Assembly (NCBI RefSeq): GCF_051379705.1 | Contig: NZ_CP179868.1 | Coordinates: 3,534,001-3,598,000, forward strand | Source: Ekhidna sp051379705 | GTDB taxonomy: Bacteria; Bacteroidota; Bacteroidia; Cytophagales; Cyclobacteriaceae | DNA: 64,000 bases | Direction of reading: 5' to 3' | In this document: positions 9,049 to 18,394 of the stretch, one piece after another | Numbering within the stretch: the first letter of the stretch is position 1 | Layout of the letters: every line of letters starts with the position of its first letter | Made by a program: the position numbers and the translations under genes | The notes under the pieces: model-generated | The model's database searches: none | The model's input: only the letters and a program-made list of their open reading frames with translations | Told to the model about the DNA's origin: nothing

Positions 9049-12000
9049 TTAATCCTCCAGAATCACAGCAGGTAAATCCAGTTTCTTATACAAATCATTG
9101 AACGCTTTCAGCTCAACCTCTATTAGTTGATTTCTACGTTCTGCGTACCGCGCCCACTCATCTTTCAAATCATTGAATCGATCTTTGGCACCAGTAGTCA
9201 CTCGCGGGTCAGCTACATCTATGAAGCTTTTCAGACTCATCAATTGACTGTTGAGCTTGTTCTGGAAGTTGATCACATCCTGAAATGTTTCCTGCTTCGG
9301 TTGAATTAATTGGTTTTCCCATTTTTCGATCTTTGTAATCAGAGCTTTAGCTGTGTCCATAAGATCTTTGGCTTCCTCGTTTCCTTTCAAACGCTTCTTG
9401 TACGCACTAAGCTGAGCTTTTGCCGAACGCATGGAGTTTACACTTTCATGTATATTCTTGATCATGCCTTCAATATTTGTCAACATGTTTTGTTGTTCGT
9501 TCCATGCAGCTGCTGAGTATCCCTGTTCTGGAACAGAAAGGATGTTGACCACTTTGCTAAGCGTATCTTGCTCGGTCATCATGCGGATGGTATAAGTGCC
9601 CGGAGCAACTCTTGATCCACTATAATCTCCAAATGCGAATACGCCATCTACCGCAGGCAGAGTTTCTCGTTTGAAATCCCAGGTGAATCGGTTGATACCT
9701 TTTTTCGCTGGCAATAAGGCCGGCGATGGAGGACCTCCTTGCCATGTTTTGAAGCCTTCATCTTTCTGGTTGGAATAGGATCGAATAATGCTACCAACTG
9801 AAAGTATATCAATCTTTAAGGCCATGCTATCAGGAATTTCTTCAGGTAAGAAGTAATCAAAAGTGACACCTGTGGCTGGGTTTCTGCCTGCATCAAGAGG
9901 TGCGCTTCCTCCAAGGATTCGATATTGATCTGATTTCCCAAAAAGACCAACTGAGATGTCTGTTTTTCCTGCTGTTTGCTGAATAGCGCTAAGGTCATCC
10001 AGTATCCAAAAAGATCGACCTGCAGTAGCAGCAACTAAATCATTTTGACGAATCGTTAGATCATTGATTGGAACAATTGGAAGGTTTAGTTGGAGCTTTG
10101 ACCAACTCATTCCATCATTATAAGAGACATATAATCCAGTCTCAGTTCCGCCATACAGCAAACCTCTTACTTCAGGATCTTCACGGATCACTCGAATAAA
10201 TCCGTTTGAATCATCCAATCCACTGGTGATCTTGGTCCAAGATGCGCCATAATCATTGGTTTTGTAGGCTATTGGTGTTAAGTCATTGAACTTGTATCGC
10301 ATCACAGTGATGTAAGCCGTGGCAGCATCATGCGGAGAAACTTCAATAGAATTAATGATTCCTTCTTGCAGTCCACCGGGAGTTACATTGGTCCAATTAT
10401 CACCACCATTTCTGGTAAGGTGAACCAACCCATCGTCGGATCCAGCCCATAACACGCCTTCTTTATGTGGTGATTCTACCAAATACATAAGTGTATTATA
10501 GTTCTCACCACCGGCCGCTTCATTCGTATATGGTATTCCACCAGGGCCCTGTTTGGTTGTGTCATTCCTAGTTAAGTCAGGAGAGATTGTCTCCCAATTC
10601 TGGCCACCATCGGTTGTTTTAAATACCACATTTCCAGCATGGTAAATGGTATTAGGGTCATGTGGAGATGCGATTATTGGAGCATTCCAGTTGAATCTAT
10701 ATTTAAAGTCTTTCGGGATACCGCTAAGGCGTTCTTCCGGATACTGCATAATCGGCTTACCTTCATCTGTTGATTTCACCCATCGCTCAATAATACCCTG
10801 GTAGCAGCCGCCAAAGATTACTTCCGGATTTTCAGGGTCAAAGGCCAGGTAGGCACTTTCACAGCCAGCCACCGAATACCAGTCTTTCCATCCAATACCC
10901 CAGCTATTGGTTCTGCTTGGAATAGCAATTGCCGAGTTGTCTTGCTGACCACCATATACATTATAAGGCACCTGATTGTCTGTAATGACTCTGTAAAACT
11001 GTGCGGTAGCTTGATTTTGTTGTGTAGACCAGGATTGACCTCCGTTGAAGGAAACATTGCCACCACCATCATTGGAGTTGATCATGAGTTGGTTATTCGT
11101 TGGGTTGATCCATAAATGATGGTTGTCGCCGTGAGGTGTGGACATGTTTTGAAAGCTTCGTCCACCATCAATGGATTTCATGGCCGGGGCGTTCAGCACA
11201 TACACTTTGTTTTCATCTTGCGGATCAGCAAACACTTCCATGTAGTACCACGATCGTGTGATCAGCACTCGACTACTGTTTACCTGGCTCCATTTTTTAC
11301 CGGCATCATCGGAACGATACAATCCAGATTTCTTTCCTTCGGCTTCCACAATAGCAAAAACACGATTCGAGTTAGCACGAGATACAGAAATCCCTGATTT
11401 CCCAAATTCCTCAGGCAAGCCTTCTTCCATCTTTTCCCAGGTTTCGCCGGCATCTACTGATTTGTATAATCCTGAATTGGGACCACCTGAAGAAACCGTC
11501 CAGGGAAAACGCTGATGCTGCCACATGGAGGCATAAAGAATACGCGGATTGTTCATGTCCATTGATAGGGAAGAGGCACCCGTGTTGCTGGCTACATAGA
11601 GCACTTTATTCCAGGTACTCCCACCATCTGTTGATTTATAGATGCCGCGCTCCTGAGTGGGGCCATAAAGTGCACCTTGCACTGCTACGTATACTGTTTC
11701 CGGGTTTTTTGGATGAATGATCACATCGGATATGTGCATGGATTTGTCTAATCCTACATGTTTCCATGTTTTGCCAGCGTCCGTACTTTTATAAACACCA
11801 TCTCCGCTTGAGGTCATAACGCCACGTACAGCATGTTCTCCCATGCCTACATAGATCACATTGGGATCGGATTCTGAAACGGCAATAGCACCAACAGTTC
11901 CGGTATTTAATTGACCATCAGAGGTGTTCTTCCAGTTAATGCCACCATCATTGGTTTTCCAGATACCACCACCAGTCGTGCCCATATAGTAGGTCATTGG

Positions 12001-12183
12001 GTCAGACACTACACCGGTAGAAGCTACACTTCGACCACCACGAGTCGGGCCAATATTCCGCCATTTTAAGCCTTCATATAGCGAAGCGTCAATATCAGGT
12101 GAGTCTGTTTGTTTGTTTCTTTTCTGAGCCGCAAGGGGAGCAGCACAGCAAAAGGCTAAAAGGATTATCAATAAATTCTTCAT
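9049..12183 (-). CDS. Secreted Vps10/BNR-repeat beta-propeller protein
   Basis: A 1044-residue exported protein with signal peptide MKNLLIILLAFCCAAPLAAQ. From about residue 35 to 720 it has repeated Asp-box/BNR motifs (for example STDAGKTWKHV, TNDGGINWKNT, SVDAGETWEKM, TTDGGQNWETI), as in sortilin-type and sialidase-type propellers. The C-terminal third contains an FlgD-like Ig stretch and a helical tail. Bacteroidota annotations often call these 'glycosyl hydrolase', but no catalytic residues can be identified, so binding or protein-interaction functions are equally likely. It is the last gene of an operon with the GNAT (4-bp gap) and the M14 peptidase. Confidence 0.88.
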   Translation of the reverse strand: MKNLLIILLAFCCAAPLAAQKRNKQTDSPDIDASLYEGLKWRNIGPTRGGRSVASTGVVSDPMTYYMGTTGGGIWKTNDGGINWKNTSDGQLNTGTVGAIAVSESDPNVIYVGMGEHAVRGVMTSSGDGVYKSTDAGKTWKHVGLDKSMHISDVIIHPKNPETVYVAVQGALYGPTQERGIYKSTDGGSTWNKVLYVASNTGASSLSMDMNNPRILYASMWQHQRFPWTVSSGGPNSGLYKSVDAGETWEKMEEGLPEEFGKSGISVSRANSNRVFAIVEAEGKKSGLYRSDDAGKKWSQVNSSRVLITRSWYYMEVFADPQDENKVYVLNAPAMKSIDGGRSFQNMSTPHGDNHHLWINPTNNQLMINSNDGGGNVSFNGGQSWSTQQNQATAQFYRVITDNQVPYNVYGGQQDNSAIAIPSRTNSWGIGWKDWYSVAGCESAYLAFDPENPEVIFGGCYQGIIERWVKSTDEGKPIMQYPEERLSGIPKDFKYRFNWNAPIIASPHDPNTIYHAGNVVFKTTDGGQNWETISPDLTRNDTTKQGPGGIPYTNEAAGGENYNTLMYLVESPHKEGVLWAGSDDGLVHLTRNGGDNWTNVTPGGLQEGIINSIEVSPHDAATAYITVMRYKFNDLTPIAYKTNDYGASWTKITSGLDDSNGFIRVIREDPEVRGLLYGGTETGLYVSYNDGMSWSKLQLNLPIVPINDLTIRQNDLVAATAGRSFWILDDLSAIQQTAGKTDISVGLFGKSDQYRILGGSAPLDAGRNPATGVTFDYFLPEEIPDSMALKIDILSVGSIIRSYSNQKDEGFKTWQGGPPSPALLPAKKGINRFTWDFKRETLPAVDGVFAFGDYSGSRVAPGTYTIRMMTEQDTLSKVVNILSVPEQGYSAAAWNEQQNMLTNIEGMIKNIHESVNSMRSAKAQLSAYKKRLKGNEEAKDLMDTAKALITKIEKWENQLIQPKQETFQDVINFQNKLNSQLMSLKSFIDVADPRVTTGAKDRFNDLKDEWARYAERRNQLIEVELKAFNDLYKKLDLPAVILED

Positions 12184-12187
12184 GGTT

Positions 12188-12667
12188 TCATAGGTTAGGT
12201 TTTTTATTTAAGAGATATGAGAAGTGTATAACTTCTTGCTCGTAAGTGGGTTTTGTTGATCGATAAAAATCGACTGCATGATCATCCGCCTTTTCTGCTG
12301 GCACATAGGTTTCCTCGAATCCATTCTCCTTACAGAAATGATTGATGTGTGATAGAAGCTTTTTACCAATGCCCTGTCTTTGATAATTGTTGGCTATTGC
12401 AAGATCATATATGTAGGCAAGTGGCCTACTGGTATAATATTGCTCCTGAACATAGATCGTGATTCCTCCAATCACTTTACGATCTGAAATGACGCAAAAC
12501 ACATAGAATGAATCATTCTGTAATACTTTTTCTAGGTGATTTGAATCTGGCATTGAGAAATCTTCCCTTTCAAAAACATCTACAAAAAGTTGTATGACCT
12601 CAATAAATAATTGGAGATCATCTTTTTCAAGCTTTTTGATGGCAATATTTTCAATAGCGAGGCTCAT
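12188..12667 (-). CDS. GNAT acetyltransferase resembling AAC(3)-I
   Basis: A 159-residue acetyltransferase. The order of motifs resembles gentamicin 3-N-acetyltransferases of the AAC(3)-I group: DSNHLEKVL near 42-50, AYIYDLAIANNYQRQGIGKKLL (acetyl-CoA loop) near 84-105, and the DDHAVDFYRS and EEVMHF-like EQEVIHFSY segments near the C-terminus. The resemblance is from remembered family patterns; activity on aminoglycosides is not established and other amines are possible. It sits between the M14 peptidase (1 bp) and the Vps10/BNR gene (4 bp), an odd place for a resistance gene, which argues for a housekeeping substrate. Confidence 0.8.
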   Translation of the reverse strand: MSLAIENIAIKKLEKDDLQLFIEVIQLFVDVFEREDFSMPDSNHLEKVLQNDSFYVFCVISDRKVIGGITIYVQEQYYTSRPLAYIYDLAIANNYQRQGIGKKLLSHINHFCKENGFEETYVPAEKADDHAVDFYRSTKPTYEQEVIHFSYLLNKKPNL

Positions 12668-12668
12668 G

Positions 12669-15305
12669 CTAAAAGCCGGGTAAGATCATCACTGCGTTTT
12701 GCATCATTCGCGATGGGCCTAGCCAAAACATTCGATATTGCGTGTTGTCTATGAGATACACAATTTTTCCTTGTCCAAGGTTAGCGACTCCTGCAAATGC
12801 TTGTCCTGCAATGTGGTTCAGGTTTTCATCAGAGGCATACCCTGCAACCAAAAGCTTTGAAGAATCTTTATGATAGTATCCAACCGTTTGAAACTTGTCG
12901 GATGGCATCAAAACATCGTTTCCAAAACGCAAAGAGTATAGGTTTTTCTTTAGACCAAACGCTAGAGGATTTGTAGTGTCAATGATAGTGTTCATGGCTG
13001 AGCCCGGAACCCTTCGCTTACCAAAGTAATCTTCGCGATCCGCATACTTCAGATAGCTTCTTGCATCGCTGCTATCCTTAGGTAATTTCTTCATCTCAGC
13101 CTCGATGATTTTAGAATTTTCCTTCGTGAAAAAAACAGCCGCACTTTCGGTTGCTACAAGCGTTCCTCCATTTTGAATCCAGGCTTTGATTTCTTCCTGT
13201 TGCTGTTCGCCAAATAGTCCTTTGAGGCCGTTGCCTCCTCCTGGAAGTATGAGTACATCATAGTCTTTCAAGTCAGCGCCTCCAAAACGGAAACCTTGTT
13301 TCGGTAGTGAAGTTTGCTCCAAAGCTGTGGTCCTGATACGTTCGATGGGAAGTTCAGTAACCCAATCAAACAGGAAGTAGATTTGTCCGCCAGTGTACGA
13401 GCTAAACGGAGGATCAACCATCATAGCAATTCGCGGCTGCTTGATGGGACGATTACCGGAATTGGCTAGATCCATTCCTGTGACCATTCTTCCCGAATTA
13501 AAGCCAACTATTTTCACTCCGGCTTCTTTAGCAATGGACTGCATGTCTCCATCAATAGCCTCGGATTTTTCACGATTTCTTCCTTTTAAGACGATCAATG
13601 AGCCAGCAGTGAAACTCATATTTCCATCACTGAAAGGCTCTTCTGCGGCACGTACATTATATTTTTTTGCCCATAGTTTGGCCAGTGCTTTCGGAGCATC
13701 TCGTTGTGACCAGTCGATGACGTATGCATATCTGGCATTGGGATTGACTACTTCTCCAACTGGAGATAAATACTCACTAACCTCCGTCATGTCTGCGCTA
13801 AAGGATCCATCAGTTGACCATGCATCCAAATTGAAGGCTATAGGCGCAGACCAGGTTGCCATGTCGTACATTACTGAGTCTTCGATAGACATGTTACGCT
13901 CCATGATGCTATTGATAAATAGCGCTCTTGGTTGATTGGTCGGCACAATGAACGTACCTTTTGGGAGGGTCTTTCTATCAGAAATACCGGTCCTGTAATT
14001 CTTGGCGCTAGAAATCTGAAAGTTGTTATCTGCTTTGTAAACCTTTACTCCATTTCGTTTAAGCACATTTACAACTTCAATGGCATACATATCCTTATCT
14101 GAGAAAAAGTATGCTTTGGTGCTTGTTTTGCTATTAGAAGGCCTCCATGCATCATAGCTATACTTTAACAAAGCCTTTTTATTTTCAGCGGAGGCTTTGA
14201 TCGTAGCAATAGAAGTCGTGTAATGATCAAAAACTCGCTGGCGGAGTGTGAGATGGTAGCCGTCATTGGTTTCTACGATTCTACCTCCTGCCGAATGACC
14301 ACCTTGTTCGGTAAGCATTCCAATGGCTCCCATCACACTTGGCCAACTAGAGCCATATCCGGGATAGAAAAAGTCAAAGGCATCTCGAGTGAAATAGTTG
14401 ATTTGATGTTTATCAAACTGTGCAACATTGGCATCACCGAATACTTTAGACCACTCTTCGTAAGAATCAGGTAGCAGCTTATTTCGAGGAGTTGTGCCTG
14501 GCATGGTAAAATAGTTGGAGTTATATCCTTGCTCATGGTAATCAACATGCACCTGCGGCATCCATTTTTGGTATTCACCGGTATGTCCGCGTGATTCCGG
14601 GTGAACACCCCAGATCCAGTCGCGATTGAGATCAAACCAGTAATGATTGGTCCGTCCGCCAGGCCAACCTTCATAGTGTTCCAGATCTCTTGGCTCCACA
14701 CCTGGTCGTTTGATGCGTTTCATGGATTTGTACCAATACACATATCGATCTCTTCCGTCAGGATTGATGCAGATATACATGATGATAACAGAGTTTTTTA
14801 AAACGTCCATGGTTTCATCATCTGTTGCTGCAGCCATTCGGTAGGCAACTTGCATTGCTGCTTCCGAAGATGAGGCCTCATTTCCATGGATATTGTAAGA
14901 GAAGGAAGTAAATACTGGCTCATTGTCCATTATTGGTTGAGCTTCTGCGGATGCTGCATTCAGCAGCTTAAGGTGTGTCTTTTGAAGATTACCAATATTA
15001 TTGATGTTTTCTTCTGATGAAATAACCAGATTGATCAAGGGTCGGTCTTCGTAGGTTTTACCGTACTCATTATAGATGACTCTGGGAGACTCTTCAGCTA
15101 GTTGCTTATAGTAGGCTACAATGTGCGCGTATCCGGTGAAACTTTCGCCTAACTCATATCCCAGGTAATCTTCAGGTGAAGTGATGGAGGAGTTGGTTGG
15201 TAAGTCTGGCTCAAAGGCAAATCGATTTTTATCTACAACTTGTGGCTGAGCAATAGCAATAGAAATAACTCCTGATAGCAGGAGTAGGGTCAAGGTTCTC
15301 TTCAT
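12669..15305 (-). CDS. Secreted M14 family zinc carboxypeptidase
   Basis: An 878-residue exported peptidase with signal peptide MKRTLTLLLLSGVISIAIAQ. The M14 zinc site is visible as HGNE (His140, Glu143) and the third ligand in VHVDYHEQG (His257). Substrate-binding NPDGRDR follows at about 181-187, and the catalytic Glu is in LTEQGGHSAGG near residue 342. The C-terminal ~350 residues include a glutamine-amidotransferase-like (ThuA/DJ-1-type) region with ILPGGGNGLKGL, the usual partner in this large M14 subfamily. It should trim peptides in the periplasm or outside the cell. First gene of a tight three-gene operon. Confidence 0.92.
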   Translation of the reverse strand: MKRTLTLLLLSGVISIAIAQPQVVDKNRFAFEPDLPTNSSITSPEDYLGYELGESFTGYAHIVAYYKQLAEESPRVIYNEYGKTYEDRPLINLVISSEENINNIGNLQKTHLKLLNAASAEAQPIMDNEPVFTSFSYNIHGNEASSSEAAMQVAYRMAAATDDETMDVLKNSVIIMYICINPDGRDRYVYWYKSMKRIKRPGVEPRDLEHYEGWPGGRTNHYWFDLNRDWIWGVHPESRGHTGEYQKWMPQVHVDYHEQGYNSNYFTMPGTTPRNKLLPDSYEEWSKVFGDANVAQFDKHQINYFTRDAFDFFYPGYGSSWPSVMGAIGMLTEQGGHSAGGRIVETNDGYHLTLRQRVFDHYTTSIATIKASAENKKALLKYSYDAWRPSNSKTSTKAYFFSDKDMYAIEVVNVLKRNGVKVYKADNNFQISSAKNYRTGISDRKTLPKGTFIVPTNQPRALFINSIMERNMSIEDSVMYDMATWSAPIAFNLDAWSTDGSFSADMTEVSEYLSPVGEVVNPNARYAYVIDWSQRDAPKALAKLWAKKYNVRAAEEPFSDGNMSFTAGSLIVLKGRNREKSEAIDGDMQSIAKEAGVKIVGFNSGRMVTGMDLANSGNRPIKQPRIAMMVDPPFSSYTGGQIYFLFDWVTELPIERIRTTALEQTSLPKQGFRFGGADLKDYDVLILPGGGNGLKGLFGEQQQEEIKAWIQNGGTLVATESAAVFFTKENSKIIEAEMKKLPKDSSDARSYLKYADREDYFGKRRVPGSAMNTIIDTTNPLAFGLKKNLYSLRFGNDVLMPSDKFQTVGYYHKDSSKLLVAGYASDENLNHIAGQAFAGVANLGQGKIVYLIDNTQYRMFWLGPSRMMQNAVMILPGF

Positions 15306-15403
15306 GATCTTTTAGGTTAGAAAGATGATGAAGATACTAAGATCGAAACACTTACATTTTATGATCCCATGTGAGAAGTCTAATAAAATGATAGGCGGTG
15401 TCC

Positions 15404-17995
15404 CTATTCATCCCTTATTACTTCAGTTGGGTTGACATTGATCACTCTCAATGACTGGATCGCTACAAGTAGAAGAATTACAGCAGCCGTAAGAATTAGG
15501 TTTATCGGGAATATCCCATATGGAACTTCTATTCGATAGGCAAATCCGGACAACCAGTAATCCATGATCCAGAAGCTCAATGGCCAGGCAATTAAGTTGG
15601 CTACAAAAGCAATCCAGATAAACTCTTTGGATAATGTTTGTATAATTTGATTTCCGCTGGCACCAAAGATTTTCCTCAGTCCAATCTCCCGATATCTTCT
15701 TATGGTGTTGAAAGTGGATAACCCGAGGATGCCAATTGCAGCAATGATAATTGCAATGACCATTGCGAAAATGGATAGACTGCTGATTACTTTTTCTTCT
15801 TGATAAAGTTGAGCATACTCTTCATCTAATATCTTCGACTTCATGTTGAAAAATGGTTCGAAATCATCGTAAACCTTTTCAATATGTGCGATTGATTCGA
15901 CGGGTTGATTATTGTCATATCGTATATAAAACGTGCCAGTATTCTCAGGTTTTACCTGATAGATAATGGTAGGAAAAAGCGATTCATGGAATGATTGACT
16001 ATTGAAATCACTAATTACACCCACGATTTTACATTTTTCACCAAAGATGTCAATGGAGTGTCCAATCGGTTCATTTAGATTCATAAGTTGAAGAGCACTT
16101 TCCGTAAGTATGATTTGATTGGTAGTATCGGTCGAGTTGAAGTAAGACCCTGCTAGCATTTCAAATTCAAAAACCTTCAATAGTCCGTTTTCAGCACCTA
16201 TTGGCTTGAATTGAATTTTCTCATCTGGGTCTTTGCCACTCCATGAGACCTGGTCTGTGAGATAATCCGCATTGATCATGTTGGCATTGCATGCGCCAAC
16301 CTCGCTTACCAATGGATTGGATTTTAGCTCTTGAATAAACGCATCATAATCCCTGATATGGCTAAATGTGGGTTCCATTATGAGTATTCCCTTTCGATCA
16401 TATCCGGTACTTAGATTTTGCATGAAATCTAATTGCAAATAGAAGACGCTGGTGAGTAGGATAATTACCCCCGAAATAGTAATCTGAGTAATGGTCAACC
16501 ACCTCCGAATATTCTTTTTCTCTCCACCTTTGAATGGTAAATTTTTCAACACTCTTATCGGATTAAATCTGGACAATACCAGTGCCGGATAGATACCCGA
16601 CAGAAGTGTAGTCACCACAATAATGGCTGTCAGTTTTAGGATAAAAGTTCGATCTAGAACGAACTGAATTTCTTCGTCAATGAGTCGATTCAAGTATGGC
16701 AATAGCGCATAGGTGAAGAATATAGCTATTGCTGATGCAATTACTACTTTGAGCAATGTCTCGATTAGAAATTGAAAATGAAGTGAGGCTTTACTTGCTC
16801 CGTTGACTTTCCTTACACCAATTTCCTTTCCTCGCAGAGAAGACTGAGCTGTGGTCAGGTTAACGAAGTTGACCATGGACATAGTCAGAATGAAAATCGC
16901 GAACAAGCCGATAATCCTTACATAAGATACCAGGCCACCTGAAGCCTCTCCATTCTTAAAGTTATTGTACAAATGAACCTTATTGAGCGGATGAAGCATG
17001 ACGCTTAGGTTTTCATACTTATCGGCGATCGGCAATGAATTGATTTGGTTTTCAACGGCCTTATGATTATTGTTTCTGAGACTCAGATAGGTGATAAATG
17101 AATAGGACTTCATGTTCTCCACCTTTTGGCCCCAGAGGGAATAGGCAAGCTCTAATGGTGCGATAAACTCAAACTGCAGCGAAGAGGTAGGGTGCACATC
17201 TTTGTAGATTGCTGATATCGTCACTTTAAAATGATTGTCGACCAGGTATTCTTTCCCCACAGGATTTACATCTCCGTACAGTTTCTTGGCTACTGACTCT
17301 GATAGTGCAATACTTTTAGGATTGATAAGTGGGTTTGATTGACCGCTGATAATTTCAAAATCAAACATTTTAAAAAATGAAGAGTCTGCAAAAATGCCCT
17401 TACTGTAGATGCACGGTTTGTCTTCATCAATTTTGAAACATTGCTCAGATGGCCATCTCCAGTTCGCGATGATTCTGGTTATGTGTTCAATGTCTGCAAC
17501 GCTTTCCTCGGCTTGCTGAGATACTTCAAGGATAGCACCAGTGGCCGTCTGAGTCTCACCGCTACTATAGCTATTAGTAAATACTTTATAGATCTGATCT
17601 TTATTGGCGTGAAATTGATCAAAGCTGTGGTGATAGTTGATCCAGAGCATGGTCAAGAACACCACAATAAGACCAAATGAGAGTCCGAAAATATTGATCG
17701 AATGATGAAGTGGTTTCCGAATCAATTGTCTGGTAAACGTTTTCAGAATGTTTCTTAGCATAGCGATGTGATTGATTGTGGCTGCATTTTTCTTTATGGC
17801 AAAAGGTCGTATGAAATTGATGGTGTTCACCCAGTATCGATAATTGGATTTTAGCCGGCTGTTGTCTGCTCTATCCAACTGGTACTGTTCAAAGAGATCT
17901 CCTTTTAACGGTTCAACCCATTCCTCTTTACAGAAAAATTCAAGGAATCTATCGGCCGATTTAGGAGGACTGAAATTTGTTTTTTTTGAGCTCAT
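15404..17995 (-). CDS. FtsX/MacB-type permease with prefix domain (cassette 1)
   Basis: Integral membrane protein of the ABC permease class. I place the start at the ATG at 17995, giving 863 residues: this ATG overlaps the PadR stop as ATGA, and the sequence from MSSKKTNF onward lines up with the N-terminus of the second permease (18395-21007). Residues 1-75 form the cytoplasmic 'permease prefix' domain (FLEFFCKEEWVEPLKGDLFEQY). Then come one membrane segment, a MacB-type periplasmic domain, three segments, a second periplasmic domain and three more segments, ending with the FtsX signature RRYREIGLRKIFGAS. No ATPase lies nearby, so it must use a distant one or act without one. Probably controlled by the adjacent PadR. 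Confidence 0.9.
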   Translation of the reverse strand: MSSKKTNFSPPKSADRFLEFFCKEEWVEPLKGDLFEQYQLDRADNSRLKSNYRYWVNTINFIRPFAIKKNAATINHIAMLRNILKTFTRQLIRKPLHHSINIFGLSFGLIVVFLTMLWINYHHSFDQFHANKDQIYKVFTNSYSSGETQTATGAILEVSQQAEESVADIEHITRIIANWRWPSEQCFKIDEDKPCIYSKGIFADSSFFKMFDFEIISGQSNPLINPKSIALSESVAKKLYGDVNPVGKEYLVDNHFKVTISAIYKDVHPTSSLQFEFIAPLELAYSLWGQKVENMKSYSFITYLSLRNNNHKAVENQINSLPIADKYENLSVMLHPLNKVHLYNNFKNGEASGGLVSYVRIIGLFAIFILTMSMVNFVNLTTAQSSLRGKEIGVRKVNGASKASLHFQFLIETLLKVVIASAIAIFFTYALLPYLNRLIDEEIQFVLDRTFILKLTAIIVVTTLLSGIYPALVLSRFNPIRVLKNLPFKGGEKKNIRRWLTITQITISGVIILLTSVFYLQLDFMQNLSTGYDRKGILIMEPTFSHIRDYDAFIQELKSNPLVSEVGACNANMINADYLTDQVSWSGKDPDEKIQFKPIGAENGLLKVFEFEMLAGSYFNSTDTTNQIILTESALQLMNLNEPIGHSIDIFGEKCKIVGVISDFNSQSFHESLFPTIIYQVKPENTGTFYIRYDNNQPVESIAHIEKVYDDFEPFFNMKSKILDEEYAQLYQEEKVISSLSIFAMVIAIIIAAIGILGLSTFNTIRRYREIGLRKIFGASGNQIIQTLSKEFIWIAFVANLIAWPLSFWIMDYWLSGFAYRIEVPYGIFPINLILTAAVILLLVAIQSLRVINVNPTEVIRDE

Positions 17996-18324
17996 AGCTT
18001 CTTCCAGGCGAGCTCTGGTATTTGATTCCAAAGTGTATTCCGAAGTGAGCGATTGTATTCGATTGCTTGTTTGCCCGAAGCGGTGATCTCATACAATTTT
18101 TTTCTCCTGCCGCCTCTTTCATGCGTGGCATCTGCCAGATGTGACTCGAGGAATCCTTTGTCTTCCAAGCGGCTCAGTGCGGAGTGTATTGCACCAATCG
18201 CCGGAGATCGCTTCGTCTGATTAGATATTTCTTGCTTAATCGCAAGTCCATATGCATTAGGATAGAGTACGCCTATAATAAGCAGTACAAGTTCTTCGAA
18301 TTCACCAAGATGTGTGCCCTTCAT
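17992..18324 (-). CDS. PadR family transcriptional regulator (cassette 1)
   Basis: A 110-residue winged-helix regulator. PadR features are: LGEFEELVLLIIGVLYPNAYGLAIKQEI at the start (helix 1-2), the recognition helix in AIGAIHSALSRLEDKGFLE, and the wing ending RGGRRKKLYEITASGKQAI. It is translationally coupled (ATGA overlap) to the FtsX-type permease, and family members normally repress their own transporter operon. The ATG directly abuts a 60-bp perfect-arm inverted repeat that is a likely operator. Confidence 0.92.
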   Translation of the reverse strand: MKGTHLGEFEELVLLIIGVLYPNAYGLAIKQEISNQTKRSPAIGAIHSALSRLEDKGFLESHLADATHERGGRRKKLYEITASGKQAIEYNRSLRNTLWNQIPELAWKKL

Positions 18325-18384
18325 TTTATCAATTTTCGCAAATGTAGAATAAATATATTTACTACAAATACGAAAATTGATAAA
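18325..18384. promoter_or_regulatory. Long inverted repeat, likely PadR operator/promoter (cassette 1)
   Basis: Two perfect 14-bp arms, TTTATCAATTTTCG at 18325-18338 and its reverse complement at 18371-18384, enclose a second dyad: TGTAG at 18343-18347 and CTACA at 18362-18366 around the palindrome TAAATATATTTA. It fills the whole space between the PadR start codon and the end of the next permease gene, where the promoter must lie. PadR proteins are known to bind ATGT-type dyads; the assignment here is inference. Confidence 0.65.
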
Positions 18385-18394
18385 TTAGGTTTAG

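Noticed and set aside
13393..13935. 180-residue plus-strand frame inside the M14 peptidase gene.
   Set aside because: It is antisense to a well-supported peptidase with intact catalytic residues and has no recognisable domain.
17996..18031. N-terminal extension of the cassette 1 permease.
   Set aside because: The ATGA overlap with PadR and alignment with the second permease point to the ATG at 17995.
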